Of a stretch of DNA of 55,460 nucleotides, positions 1-8,648 are shown in pieces. A model generated the notes under the pieces. It was given only the letters and a program-made list of their open reading frames with translations. It did not search any database and was not told the DNA's origin. Every line of letters starts with the position of its first letter. Position 1 is the first letter of the stretch. The position numbers were made by a program, and so were the translations under genes. The stretch comes from Candidatus Methylacidiphilales bacterium (GTDB lineage Bacteria > Verrucomicrobiota > Verrucomicrobiia > Methylacidiphilales > CAZTYG01), in assembly GCA_033875315.1 (NCBI GenBank), contig JANRJG010000023.1:1-55460 (forward strand). Reading direction: 5' to 3'.

Positions 1-123
1 CTGCGCAAAGCATCGGCCAGAACTTGGAAGGAGCTGATCTCAGCCCTCAAAGAAGCCATCGAATCCTTCACCCCGGAGCACTGTGCCAACTTCTTCTCTC
101 ATGCCAACTACGAAGCTAATTAA
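1..123 (+). pseudogene. C-terminal end of an IS630-type transposase (cut by window edge)
   Basis: Forty codons are open from the first base to a TAA at 121-123. The peptide ends ESFTPEHCANFFSHANYEAN, which resembles the C-terminal tail of IS630-family DDE transposases, where a phenylalanine-rich 'FFxHAxY' segment follows the last catalytic helix. Only this tail is visible, so whether the copy is intact cannot be judged. No terminal inverted repeat could be recognised just downstream. Confidence 0.6.
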
Positions 124-250
124 GTGGAAAGTGCTCTAACTTGCTCTCATGCTCGCTCCCTCCCCTTCACAGTGCACGAGAATGAGAACGAGCGGCTGAT
201 TAACGGCAAAATGCTCTAGACTAAAGGCCGGGGGCTCATCTCCGATCGGA
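124..250. other. Intergenic gap with pyrimidine-rich imperfect repeats
   Basis: Between the transposase tail and the convergent gene ending at 251 lies non-coding DNA. It includes an imperfect dyad in which a GCTCTCATGCTCG-like stretch near 143-155 faces CGAGAATGAGAACGAGC near 178-194. The same GAGAACGAG word type recurs near 38350-38385 and 53030-53080, so this looks like dispersed low-complexity repeat DNA. Confidence 0.4.
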
Positions 251-1960
251 TCAGGCTGCCGGGGCAGAATCTTGAACTTCGGTGGGCGGCTCAACCTCCG
301 TCATCGTTTCCGACACGTCCTCAGAGCCACCACCCTCAGCCAAATCAGCCCCGGGTCGTGTTGCGACTTCCGTCACAGGTTCCTCCGGGATCACTTCCGC
401 AATTTCAGGCCCAACTGCGTCTGGATTGATGATCGGGGTTTTCTTGTCTTTCTTGGCCACCTTGGATTGTTTGGCGGGCGGCGGCACCTGCGGACGTCGA
501 GCGGCCTCAAATCCCTTGCGGGCAAAGTCTATGACATGTCCCTCGCGCAGCAGCCACATGAGGTCGGTCGCCATGGCCGATTCTGCCTCCGCATCCGTTC
601 CGCCCGAGGCGGCGAGGCGTTCGGCCACCAAGTCCTTCCACTGCTCGGCCCGGGGCGTTTGCGCATGGGCTTCCAAATACGATAGGATCCCCTTGATTCC
701 GTCCGCCACCGGCATGTTCTCACGCTCGAGGTAACGGGGACGGACCATGGAAATGTAGGTGATCTTCTGGTGGGCCTTGAAGATATGGAGGCCCTTCGAG
801 GTCAACTGCCGACCCAGCGTGTGGGCCAGGGACAACGGGAAGCGGCGTAATTCTTCCAATGTGCGACGCGCCAGCTCCACCACCAGTGCAGCCGAGCGTC
901 CCAGCGCCACCGGCCCTGGAACGATCGCCTTCTCGCGAATGGCCACAACCGAAGCTTTGAGATGATGTTCACGGAAATCCTGTTCCACATCGGCCAAGGT
1001 GGCTAACTTGCGTGCCTCCCCGCCCTCGGGAATTTCCAAAGAGTAGAATTCGTCGCGGCTGCTTTGCTCTTCTTTCCACTTCTGCACCAGGGCTTCTTCC
1101 CGTTCCACCCGGATGCGCGCCTTGAAAGTCTCGAAGGGCATGTTGGCAAACCGTTCATTGTACAAGCGGAGCATCTTGGCCTGATAATCGTGGTAATTGG
1201 GTGGACCCAACACCGTGCCGCTCATGCCACAAACGGCGACAAATGAAAAATTTCCCTTGGGCGGCTCCACCGCCACCCGTTCCCGGCGGTAAAACGTTTC
1301 CAAGTGGTGTGCCAGGACATGGGCCACCGCTTCACGCTCACCGGTCCAGAGACTGCCGTCGATTTTGACCTGATAAACGGCAGGCGATTCCGGGGACGCA
1401 CGGCGGAACTCCACCCGGTAGCGGTCGGGCTTCTCCAAGACCAGCCAGGCCAGATCAAAAAGCGGGTAAGCCTTGAGGTCCGTCTTCATCTGGCGCGCAA
1501 TCCCTTCGACTCCATGCGACTCGGGAAGAAATTGCACCGTCCAACCCTCGAGGACGGGGGCCTGCGGCGCGCGGTCACGCTCCCCACGATCAAAACGACG
1601 ATCTCCACCCCGCGGCGCTCCGGAGCGTTCCGGACGGGAACCACGGGCCCCGGAATCCCCGCGCCTCGGCCCTGCACCCTGTGGTTGAGCGCCCGGCTTG
1701 CGGGAATCATCCCGACGCGCTGGTCCGGACGTTCCCCGTCCGCTATCGGGGCGGCGCTGGGAACGAGCGCCCCGGCCATCGCGGTCGGAACGAAAGCCAT
1801 CGCGTCCGCGATCCCCTCGCCCGCGTGGCTCCTCGCGCTCGGCCAGTCTGGCCAGTCGTTCGGTGGTATCTTCTTCTTTGGCCCAGGAAGGCAGGAAACT
1901 GCGGGCCAGATCCATTTCCAGGCTGCTCAGATCGGATACGGGGGCGGATTCATCGCTCAT
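251..1960 (-). CDS. Conserved hypothetical protein with RG-rich disordered N-terminus
   Basis: This 569-residue protein begins MSDESAPV; the ATG at 1960 has a GGGGG run just upstream, and an in-frame start further out (2026) lacks support. Residues about 40-140 are a low-complexity stretch very rich in Arg, Gly and Asp (RGRGDRGRDG, RRGDSGARGSRP), typical of disordered RNA-binding tails. The remainder is folded-looking, with a conserved-looking core around KGNFSFVAVCGMSGTVLGPP and MPFETFKARI, then a Lys/Pro/Glu-rich acidic tail. There is no signal peptide or membrane segment. I do not recognise a named domain; an RNA- or ribosome-related role is only suggested by the RG tail. Confidence 0.8.
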   Translation of the reverse strand: MSDESAPVSDLSSLEMDLARSFLPSWAKEEDTTERLARLAEREEPRGRGDRGRDGFRSDRDGRGARSQRRPDSGRGTSGPARRDDSRKPGAQPQGAGPRRGDSGARGSRPERSGAPRGGDRRFDRGERDRAPQAPVLEGWTVQFLPESHGVEGIARQMKTDLKAYPLFDLAWLVLEKPDRYRVEFRRASPESPAVYQVKIDGSLWTGEREAVAHVLAHHLETFYRRERVAVEPPKGNFSFVAVCGMSGTVLGPPNYHDYQAKMLRLYNERFANMPFETFKARIRVEREEALVQKWKEEQSSRDEFYSLEIPEGGEARKLATLADVEQDFREHHLKASVVAIREKAIVPGPVALGRSAALVVELARRTLEELRRFPLSLAHTLGRQLTSKGLHIFKAHQKITYISMVRPRYLERENMPVADGIKGILSYLEAHAQTPRAEQWKDLVAERLAASGGTDAEAESAMATDLMWLLREGHVIDFARKGFEAARRPQVPPPAKQSKVAKKDKKTPIINPDAVGPEIAEVIPEEPVTEVATRPGADLAEGGGSEDVSETMTEVEPPTEVQDSAPAA

Positions 1961-2089
1961 GCCCCCTGATCCTAAAAGGTTCCGCGGGGAATGGAAGCGA
2001 TTCCGCCATTGATCGAAGCGGTCCACCCAAACGTCACATTCGTCATTTGGAAGACAATTTGATGCGCATCCAGCAGCAAACCACCTGAA

Positions 2090-4069
2090 TCATCCTCCGG
2101 ACCTGTCGGCCAGGACCTTTCGCACGATTTCTTCAAGCTGTTTGGGTAGGAACGGCTTTTGAACAAACCCCGCCAACCCTTTACCTGTGAATCGATTGAT
2201 CGCTTCCTGCTCGTTGTAACCACTCATCAGAATGACGGCCACCCCCGGGTTCAACGTCCGCATGGACCGGAACGCTTCTTCTCCGTCCATATGCGGCATG
2301 GTCAGGTCCATCAGCACCAAACGGATCGACGCGCCATGGATCCGGAACTTCTCCACCGCATCCCGACCATCGATGGCCATCAGGCAGGTAAAACCCCACC
2401 TTTCAAAAAGCCGTCCAACCATGCTCCGGATAGTCTCTTCATCATCCACCAAAAGCACCTTCCCCTCGCCACTCCAAACCGGCAACGGCTCCTGGACGCT
2501 GTTCTGCTGATCCAATTTCGGTGTACAGGTCGGGATCAACATCTTGAAGGTCGTGCCCCGCCCTGCCTCACTGTAAACCCGGATCGCGCCCTTGTGGCCT
2601 TTGATGATTCCCAAAACCGCAGCCAGTCCAAGTCCTCGGCCGGAAAACTTCGTAGTAAAAAATGGGTCAAAGATCCGCGAGAGGATATCCTGGGACATCC
2701 CACAACCCGTGTCGCTGACCTCGATAAAAACATAGTCGCCCGCTGCAAGACCGGGGGCCCCGAACGTGTTTGCCAAGTAGTCGGTGTCAACGCGGGTCAC
2801 TCCCGTGTTCAGGGTTATGAACCCGGAGCGGTCCCCAATGGCATCGGAAGCGTTGATGACCAGATTCATCACCACCTGGCGCAATTGGGAGGCGTCCCCT
2901 TCACAGGGGGGCAGATCATGTCCGAGATTGAAACGAATAACCGCTTTTTTGCTGATCGAAGACTGGATGAGGTAGGTCGTTTCCTCGATCAGTTTGCTCA
3001 TGTCGATTTGAGTGATGACGAAGCGCCCCTTGCCCGAGTAGGCCAGCATCTGGCGGCAAAGATCCGCCGCACGCAGAGAAGTCGTTTCAATCTGCTTGAG
3101 ATGGACTTGGGCAGGATGCCCCTCGGGCAGATCCATCTGGGCCATGGCCGCGCTGCCCAGCATACCGGTCAACAGGTTGTTGAAATCATGGGCAATCCCA
3201 CCTGCCAGTACACCCAGACTCTCCAGCTTCTGGGTCTCCTGGATCTGACGCTCAAGAACCAACTGCTGGTCGGCTTCCTCTTTCTGGCGTGAGATGTCAA
3301 CGGCAAATCCAACCCAACGGATGGCGCCTACTTCCACAGAAACCGCCTTGAACATGAAAGGGCGGAATTCACCTGATAGGTTCATCAGGCGGCATTCGCC
3401 CTCCATGTGGGAGCCGCCGAAATGACCTTCCCTCCACAGCCGCACCAGATGGTCCAGGTCCTCCTGGTGGATCGCCCTTCGCAGCAGGGCATCGGGTGGT
3501 GCCTGAGCCGAGTCACCAGCGAAACGGTAGAATGACTGATTCAAAAAATCCACCCGGCCCTTGGCGTCTGCGGCGAAAATGATCAATGGCAGATGATCGG
3601 CCAGAGTGCGGAAGAGCGTCTCACTCAAGCGAAGCTTTTTCTCTGTCTCCCGTTGCTCATCTACCTGCGCTTGCAACTGACGTGCCAATTCCAGCGCTCC
3701 CGGCATTTTCACCGCCTGGGGCAGGTAGCGCACCAAAGCAAAAACCGTCCCCCACGAAACCGCCGCCGTCACGGCATTGGCCAAGCCCGATAAACGATAC
3801 CATGGATGCCAGAATAAAGTCGCATTGATCAAATGCCCGACACCGCAGCTCAAAATGAAGGCGGCAAACAACCAATACAATTTTGGAAAATACAACGCCT
3901 CACGCCTGCGCCAGTAAAAAATGAAAATCGAAGCCGGTATGGCAAAATAGGCCGTGGCAATCAAGAGGTCGGCAATGATGTAGAACCACCCCATCAGCGG
4001 CGTCCAATTGCCACACTCCCATCTCGGAGGAAAACTTGAGGTATCAAAAAGGAAATCTAGAAATGGCAT
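2090..4069 (-). CDS. Hybrid histidine kinase with ethylene-receptor-like sensor domain
   Basis: The 659-residue protein has three N-terminal membrane segments (about residues 25-52, 63-85, 92-117) that closely follow plant ETR1 and cyanobacterial Etr1: ADLLIATAYFAIP matches the ETR1 ISDFFIAIAYFSIP segment, and FILSCGVGHLIN matches FIVLCGATHLIN. The copper-ligand pair corresponds to Cys75 and His79, and Asp34, Tyr41 and Pro45 are also kept. A coiled linker, a PAS domain (about 145-262), a kinase core with phospho-accepting His294 in GIAHDFNN, an ATPase domain with N-box near 402-410 and DTGCGM near 453, and a receiver with Asp588 follow. It is the last gene of a same-strand set after the SulP transporter. 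Ethylene or another small hydrophobic ligand binding via Cu(I) is inferred from homology. Confidence 0.9.
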   Translation of the reverse strand: MPFLDFLFDTSSFPPRWECGNWTPLMGWFYIIADLLIATAYFAIPASIFIFYWRRREALYFPKLYWLFAAFILSCGVGHLINATLFWHPWYRLSGLANAVTAAVSWGTVFALVRYLPQAVKMPGALELARQLQAQVDEQRETEKKLRLSETLFRTLADHLPLIIFAADAKGRVDFLNQSFYRFAGDSAQAPPDALLRRAIHQEDLDHLVRLWREGHFGGSHMEGECRLMNLSGEFRPFMFKAVSVEVGAIRWVGFAVDISRQKEEADQQLVLERQIQETQKLESLGVLAGGIAHDFNNLLTGMLGSAAMAQMDLPEGHPAQVHLKQIETTSLRAADLCRQMLAYSGKGRFVITQIDMSKLIEETTYLIQSSISKKAVIRFNLGHDLPPCEGDASQLRQVVMNLVINASDAIGDRSGFITLNTGVTRVDTDYLANTFGAPGLAAGDYVFIEVSDTGCGMSQDILSRIFDPFFTTKFSGRGLGLAAVLGIIKGHKGAIRVYSEAGRGTTFKMLIPTCTPKLDQQNSVQEPLPVWSGEGKVLLVDDEETIRSMVGRLFERWGFTCLMAIDGRDAVEKFRIHGASIRLVLMDLTMPHMDGEEAFRSMRTLNPGVAVILMSGYNEQEAINRFTGKGLAGFVQKPFLPKQLEEIVRKVLADRSGG

Positions 4070-4137
4070 AATCTAACCCAATAAGCTGACCCAATGATGG
4101 TCAATTAGCCTAACTAAAAAATATATCCCTTTTTAGT

Positions 4138-4170
4138 GGCAGGCAAGGCTTATTCTGAGGATTGCCTGCC
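4138..4170. repeat. Inverted repeat between the SulP gene and the ethylene-type kinase
   Basis: A perfect 9-base dyad, GGCAGGCAA at 4138-4146 and TTGCCTGCC at 4162-4170, encloses 15 bases. It lies in the 177-base gap after the SulP stop. No T-run follows on either strand, so a rho-independent terminator is not convincing; an operator or mRNA structure is equally possible. TCAATTAG near 4099 and CTAATTGA near 4224 form a second, more distant inverted pair. Confidence 0.4.
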
Positions 4171-4246
4171 GCCAACAGACTGAACCCTCATGAGTGCCGC
4201 TAATAAAACTTGATTAGCCGCTCTAATTGACTAGGAGGCTTCAGGA

Positions 4247-6058
4247 CTATGGATTCATCAGGTTGTTGGGGTGTTTGTCGGGATCGTAATAGATCTTCAC
4301 CTCGGCCTTGACGTCCCCCAGAAGTTCTTGCGCCCGCCGCAAAGCGTTGCGGGTGGAAACATTCGGGTTGTCGGGCGATCCCATGAAGAAATTTTCACGT
4401 CCCAACACCTCGATCAATCCCGAGCGCAGGAAGACGCGGTACACTTCCTTGCGCGCCCCGCTCACAATCAGGTGCCGGCCCTGTTCGCGCAGGTAACGGA
4501 TCAACTCCTCCAATGCACTCACACTCGTCGCATCAAGGTGGTGTGCGTTCTTGAGCCGCAGAATGATCACTTTCAGGTCCGGATCCTCGCTGACAAACCG
4601 CACCTGGTCGCGGAACAGCTCCGCCGCGCCGAAGAAAAGATCCCCTTCCACATGCACAATCGAAATGCGAGGGTGGGCGCGGGTCGACTTGTCCGCGATT
4701 TCATACAAGTTGCCCTGGTCGTTGAAACTGTATTCGACCAGTTGTGGTGAAGAGGCCTTGCGCAGAAAGAGGATGATCGAGACCGCGACTCCCAGGTAGA
4801 TGGCGAAGTCGAGGGTGAAAAACAGGGCGCTGCCCAGGGTCACGAGGAAAGTGATCCGGTCGGAGCCGGTGGAATTCAACGCGATGCGGATCTGTTTTCC
4901 ATTGATCAGGGAAACGCCCACCATGATGACCAAAACGCCCAGCACCGGACGTGGGATATGGTGCAGCCATCCACTCAACAACAGGGCCCCGGCCGCAACC
5001 AAGAGACCGCTGATCCAGCTCGAAACCGGACTGGCGGCATGACTCGACCAATTCAACACGGATCGTGTCAGGGAACCGGAAGCCGGCATGCCTCCGAGAA
5101 AAGCGCTGGCCGTGTTGGCCAAACCCAAACCCAGCATCTGCTGGTTGGCGTCCATCCGGTCGCCGGAACGGTTGGCCAGAGATTTGGCGATCGAGCTGGT
5201 TTCCACCAAACTGAGGAAGGCCACGGCCAGAGCGGCACTGGCCAGTTGGCTGAGGGTACGAAAATCCGCCCAGGGCAGGTGGATGATCCAACCGGGCCCG
5301 ACAGGCGATGCGATGAATTCCAGATTCCAGCCGATTATTTGCAGGTACGATCCCAGAACAGACATGACCAGGAGGGTCGCGGCCACAGCGGGGACTTTTT
5401 TGACCCGCTGCTGGAAAGCCAGATAAAACAGCGCGGTGGTGGCCCCCAGAAAAAGACTTTGCCATTGGGTGTCTCCGATCCGGGCGATCGTCAGTTGGAG
5501 GACGGCGAAGAAACTGGCCGCATCTCCGGTATCAAAACCCAACACCGCATGGATTTGGTTGACGATGATCAGTGCCGCTGCGCCGGTGATATAGGCGGTG
5601 ACCACGGTCTGGGAGACATACTGCACCAAACCGGCCACGCGGCAGAAAGCCCCCACCACCAGAAACAGCCCGACCAAGAGAAGGAAAACAGGCATCACGA
5701 CCATGTGATCGACCCCGGCGGGCAGCACCATCAATCCACTCAGTACCAAAACCGCAGTGGCATTGGTGGGCCCAAGCATGACATATCGCGAACTGGAGAA
5801 AAAAGGTCCAACCAGGGATGCCACAGCGCTCGTGAAGATCCCATATTGGGCGGGAAGGCCGGCAATCATCGCGTAAGCGATCCCTTGGGGGAAGTCGAGC
5901 AAAGCCACATTACATCCGGCCCGCAGGTCACGCAGGAAGAGGAGACGGTGGTAGCCCCGCAGCGACTCTCTCAATGGGAAAACCCGCAGGTTGCTCTTGG
6001 CTGCCAGCGAACGGCCCATCAGCCAAAGGCGGGCAGGCCAATCCGAAATCTTCCTCAT
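4247..6058 (-). CDS. SulP/SLC26 family anion transporter with C-terminal STAS domain
   Basis: This is a 603-residue inner-membrane protein with about 10-12 helices and the SulP signature region (YGIFTSAVASLVGPFF, YVMLGPTNATAV), followed by a cytoplasmic STAS domain over roughly the last 150 residues (VEGDLFFGAAELF, HHLDATSVSALEEL). Family members move sulfate, bicarbonate or other small anions; the substrate cannot be read from sequence. The ATG at 6058 is preceded by GGGAGA at good spacing; a GTG 21 bases further out has a GGAGG too close to be useful. It sits 54 bases after a small lipoprotein gene and upstream of the ethylene-type kinase, suggesting co-regulation. Sulfate is a possible substrate but no sulfur gene adjoins it. 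Confidence 0.92.
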   Translation of the reverse strand: MRKISDWPARLWLMGRSLAAKSNLRVFPLRESLRGYHRLLFLRDLRAGCNVALLDFPQGIAYAMIAGLPAQYGIFTSAVASLVGPFFSSSRYVMLGPTNATAVLVLSGLMVLPAGVDHMVVMPVFLLLVGLFLVVGAFCRVAGLVQYVSQTVVTAYITGAAALIIVNQIHAVLGFDTGDAASFFAVLQLTIARIGDTQWQSLFLGATTALFYLAFQQRVKKVPAVAATLLVMSVLGSYLQIIGWNLEFIASPVGPGWIIHLPWADFRTLSQLASAALAVAFLSLVETSSIAKSLANRSGDRMDANQQMLGLGLANTASAFLGGMPASGSLTRSVLNWSSHAASPVSSWISGLLVAAGALLLSGWLHHIPRPVLGVLVIMVGVSLINGKQIRIALNSTGSDRITFLVTLGSALFFTLDFAIYLGVAVSIILFLRKASSPQLVEYSFNDQGNLYEIADKSTRAHPRISIVHVEGDLFFGAAELFRDQVRFVSEDPDLKVIILRLKNAHHLDATSVSALEELIRYLREQGRHLIVSGARKEVYRVFLRSGLIEVLGRENFFMGSPDNPNVSTRNALRRAQELLGDVKAEVKIYYDPDKHPNNLMNP

Positions 6059-6112
6059 GCTTCTCCCAATATGCCCCACCCCTCCGCCCTGGAAAGGGCA
6101 AAGCCGGAAACA

Positions 6113-6406
6113 TCAGGGCTCAGTCGGTGGCTGGGCCGGCGGCTGGACCGGAGCAGCTTCGATCGCCGGGCCAACCGGCTGGAGGTGCTGGTCCAAAAAT
6201 GCCCCGATCTCCCGCGGTCCGGCCCCCGGAGACAGCCACTCGCCCGAAGGATCGGGCTTTTCGCGGAGGTTTCCGGTTCCATTTCCCTGCCCGGTAACGG
6301 TGGGCGGCGAAGCCAGCTCGGTCCGTTCAGTTTCATGTATTGAATGATCCCGACGGCACCCGCTCAGCATTTGCAGGCCGACCAGGCACCATCCGGCCAA
6401 ACCCAT
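6113..6406 (-). CDS. Small putative lipoprotein
   Basis: Ninety-seven residues start MGLAGWCLVGLQMLSGC: a short hydrophobic stretch followed by a lipobox-like LSGC, so Cys17 would be the lipidated residue. The rest is polar with a proline-rich end (PAQPPTEP). The ATG lies 4 bases after the stop of the upstream sensor kinase and the gene ends 54 bases before the SulP start, so all three are probably one transcript. No family is recognised. It could be an extracytoplasmic accessory of the kinase or transporter, but that rests on position only. Confidence 0.6.
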   Translation of the reverse strand: MGLAGWCLVGLQMLSGCRRDHSIHETERTELASPPTVTGQGNGTGNLREKPDPSGEWLSPGAGPREIGAFLDQHLQPVGPAIEAAPVQPPAQPPTEP

Positions 6407-6410
6407 CCAT

Positions 6411-8042
6411 CTAACTCGGCAGCAGCTCATCCAGCAGTTTGCGGAGGCTTTCCGCTCGGTAGGGCTTGGAAAGTGAGGCATCGAATCCATAATCACGGAA
6501 ATTCTGGATCGCGTGGTGGTTGGTGAAGCCGCTCGAGACGATCACCCGGACCTGGGGGTCCAGTTTCTTGACCCGCTCACAAATCATTTCTCCCCCAACC
6601 CCGTTCGGCACGATCAAATCGGTGATGATAACATGATAGGGCCTCTTGATCCGGCAGGAGGCGCGGAACTCCTCAACCAGTTCGTCGCCATTGCTGGTCG
6701 CCACTGCCTCATATCCCAGCTGGACCAACAGGGCCGTCGCGAATTCCCGCACGAATTTTTCGTCATCCATGATGAGGATGCGGGCGCGTTTTTCTGCCCG
6801 GGTGTCGGTGCGCGGAAGCTTTTTCGTCGGCTCTTCCGTGGTCACCACGGGCAGATGAATCACCGCCTCGGCACCGGTGCCCGGCTTGGAGTGGATGCGC
6901 AGGGTTCCGTGGTGCTCGCTGATCGCGGCCAACGCACTCGACAGACCCAGCCCCTGATGCCCTTGCTTGGTGGTGAAATAGGGCTCAAAGATGTGGCTGA
7001 TGTGTTCCTCGCGGATGCCGGTGCCCTGGTCGCGGATGCGAATCACCGCGTACTGTCCCGGTTTGAGCAAAGCGCCGCTCTTGTCCATGCGTTCGTTCAC
7101 CAGGTCGATCCGGATGATCCCGCGTTTGTCCATGGCCTCGACCGAATTGGTCAGTATTTGATCGATCGCTGCCGCCAAGACTTCCCTCGATCCGCCGACC
7201 AGCATGTCCCGCTCGGGCATGTAAATTTCTGGGCGCGCCAACCCCCCGGACGGCACGCACCGGCCCAGGCTGTCGCGCAGCAGGTCCTGCAGACACACCA
7301 TCTCTGTGGATTTCACGTTGCTGGTGCCCAGGGACATGAGCTGTCCGACGAGATTGTGTGCCTTGTCCCCTTCGTCGGTGGCATCTGCCAACAGCTTGGC
7401 CTCCGGACTTCCCGGCTTCAGCAACTGACGGGCCAGGTTCACTTTGTCCAGAATCGCATCGATCCGGGCATTGAAGTTCTCGCTCACCTTTTCGGATACA
7501 GTCGCCACCGATTGCATCCGTTGTGACTGGAGCAATTCTTCTTCCATCCGTTTGCGGTCGCCAATGTCCCGGGCCACCAAAACGATGCATTCCACCTCCC
7601 CCCCCTCGTTCCGCACGACCGTCGACCGGGATTCCAACTCGACCCAGCGGCCGTCTTGGTGCTTCATGCGGTACTCCACCTTGCGGCCGACACCGGTCTG
7701 CACGGATTCGCGGAAAATCTGTTCCACCTTTTCCCGGTCATCGGGGTGGATTTCCATGAACGAATTGGTGTTGGTCAAAGATTCTGGACGATAACCCAGC
7801 GTTTCAAAATAGGCCTTGTTGTTCCAAATCCGCTTGCCCGAGGGGTCGATCACCGCCAAAAGGTCGGCGATGTTTTCGGTGATCAGGTGGTAGAGCGCGA
7901 TGCCCTTGTCCTGCTGATCGCGATAGGCCAACAGCTCATTGTGCTGCAAACGCAGTTGGAGATACTTGGTCTTGAGCTGTTCCAGGCTGATGTCGGACAG
8001 CGAAACGCTTTCGGTATCTTCGGGCCTTGACACAGATTGCAA
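6411..8042 (-). CDS. PAS hybrid sensor kinase lacking the phospho-accepting histidine
   Basis: The 543-residue soluble protein has a short coiled N-terminus, a PAS/PAC domain (about 45-165), a dimerisation helix, an ATPase domain (about 285-400; N-box DQILTNSVEA, IRDQGTGI, GLGLSSAL) and a C-terminal receiver (about 420-540) with Asp475. In the H-box the usual AHDFNNLL reads SENFNARI, so Glu188 replaces the phospho-accepting His although the ATP site looks intact. The start appears to be TTG (8042), preceded by AAAAGG at 7 bases; a GTG at 8033 is an alternative. It heads the lipoprotein, SulP and ethylene-type kinase set. It may act as an allosteric or phosphatase-type partner rather than a classic kinase. 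Confidence 0.88.
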   Translation of the reverse strand: MQSVSRPEDTESVSLSDISLEQLKTKYLQLRLQHNELLAYRDQQDKGIALYHLITENIADLLAVIDPSGKRIWNNKAYFETLGYRPESLTNTNSFMEIHPDDREKVEQIFRESVQTGVGRKVEYRMKHQDGRWVELESRSTVVRNEGGEVECIVLVARDIGDRKRMEEELLQSQRMQSVATVSEKVSENFNARIDAILDKVNLARQLLKPGSPEAKLLADATDEGDKAHNLVGQLMSLGTSNVKSTEMVCLQDLLRDSLGRCVPSGGLARPEIYMPERDMLVGGSREVLAAAIDQILTNSVEAMDKRGIIRIDLVNERMDKSGALLKPGQYAVIRIRDQGTGIREEHISHIFEPYFTTKQGHQGLGLSSALAAISEHHGTLRIHSKPGTGAEAVIHLPVVTTEEPTKKLPRTDTRAEKRARILIMDDEKFVREFATALLVQLGYEAVATSNGDELVEEFRASCRIKRPYHVIITDLIVPNGVGGEMICERVKKLDPQVRVIVSSGFTNHHAIQNFRDYGFDASLSKPYRAESLRKLLDELLPS

Positions 8043-8146
8043 TTAAACGCCTTTTCCGTGCCAATTACCAGTGGAATGCGTCAAGGAATTTGACACACAG
8101 GTGCTCCCGGGCTTGATCTTCCTCCGGAAGCTGCCAGAAATCCACC

Positions 8147-8608
8147 ATGCAAATCATCAAGGAATTCAAGGAGTTCATCACGAAGGGCAATGCCTTTGAT
8201 CTCGCCATCGGCGTCATTGTCGGCGGTGCCTTCGGCCCGGTCGTCGATTCCATGGTCAAGGACCTGATCATGCCACTCGCCTCACTTGGCGTTGGGAGGG
8301 TCAATTTCGAGAATCTCTATCTACCACTCACGCCCAAGGGCGTGGAAGCGGTGAAGTTGGCCGTCGACCAGGGCACCGCCCTGCCCACACTTGCCCAGGC
8401 CCGCGACCTTGGCGCCGTGCTGCCCTACGGCAATTTCCTCAATAGTCTTGTGACTTTCTTCTTCCTCATGCTCGGGGTCTTCGTCTTGATCAAGTCGGTC
8501 AACACCCTGCGCCGTCCGGCACCCACCTCCGCACCGGATCCCGCTCCCCCGGCGCCCCCTCGCCAAGAGCTTCTCTTGGAGGAAATCCGCGATCTATTGA
8601 AAAAGTAA
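8147..8608 (+). CDS. mscL: Large-conductance mechanosensitive channel MscL
   Basis: At 153 residues it is slightly longer than E. coli MscL (136). The N-terminal amphipathic helix and first pore helix are well kept (IIKEFKEFITKGNAFDLAIG, VIVGGAFGPVVDSMVKDLIMP), the second helix is FFFLMLGVFVLIKSVN, and the C-terminal bundle ends LLEEIRDLLKK. A somewhat longer periplasmic loop explains the extra length. It forms a homopentameric inner-membrane pore that opens on sudden osmotic down-shift. The gene is monocistronic, divergent from the sensor kinase and convergent with the inositol monophosphatase; GGCCGA and TCGGCC words form a small dyad in the 40-base gap after it. Confidence 0.97.
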   Translation: MQIIKEFKEFITKGNAFDLAIGVIVGGAFGPVVDSMVKDLIMPLASLGVGRVNFENLYLPLTPKGVEAVKLAVDQGTALPTLAQARDLGAVLPYGNFLNSLVTFFFLMLGVFVLIKSVNTLRRPAPTSAPDPAPPAPPRQELLLEEIRDLLKK

Positions 8609-8648
8609 CGCTGGGCCGAGTACTGCCATTCGGCCGTCGATCATCGGT

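Noticed and set aside
4138-4170. Rho-independent terminator after the SulP gene
   Set aside because: The 9-bp dyad has a 15-base loop and no T-run on either side.
8090-8118. Sigma-70 promoter for mscL
   Set aside because: TTGACA at 8090 is good, but the 17-base-spaced TTGATC is a poor -10 box, so it was not listed as a feature.
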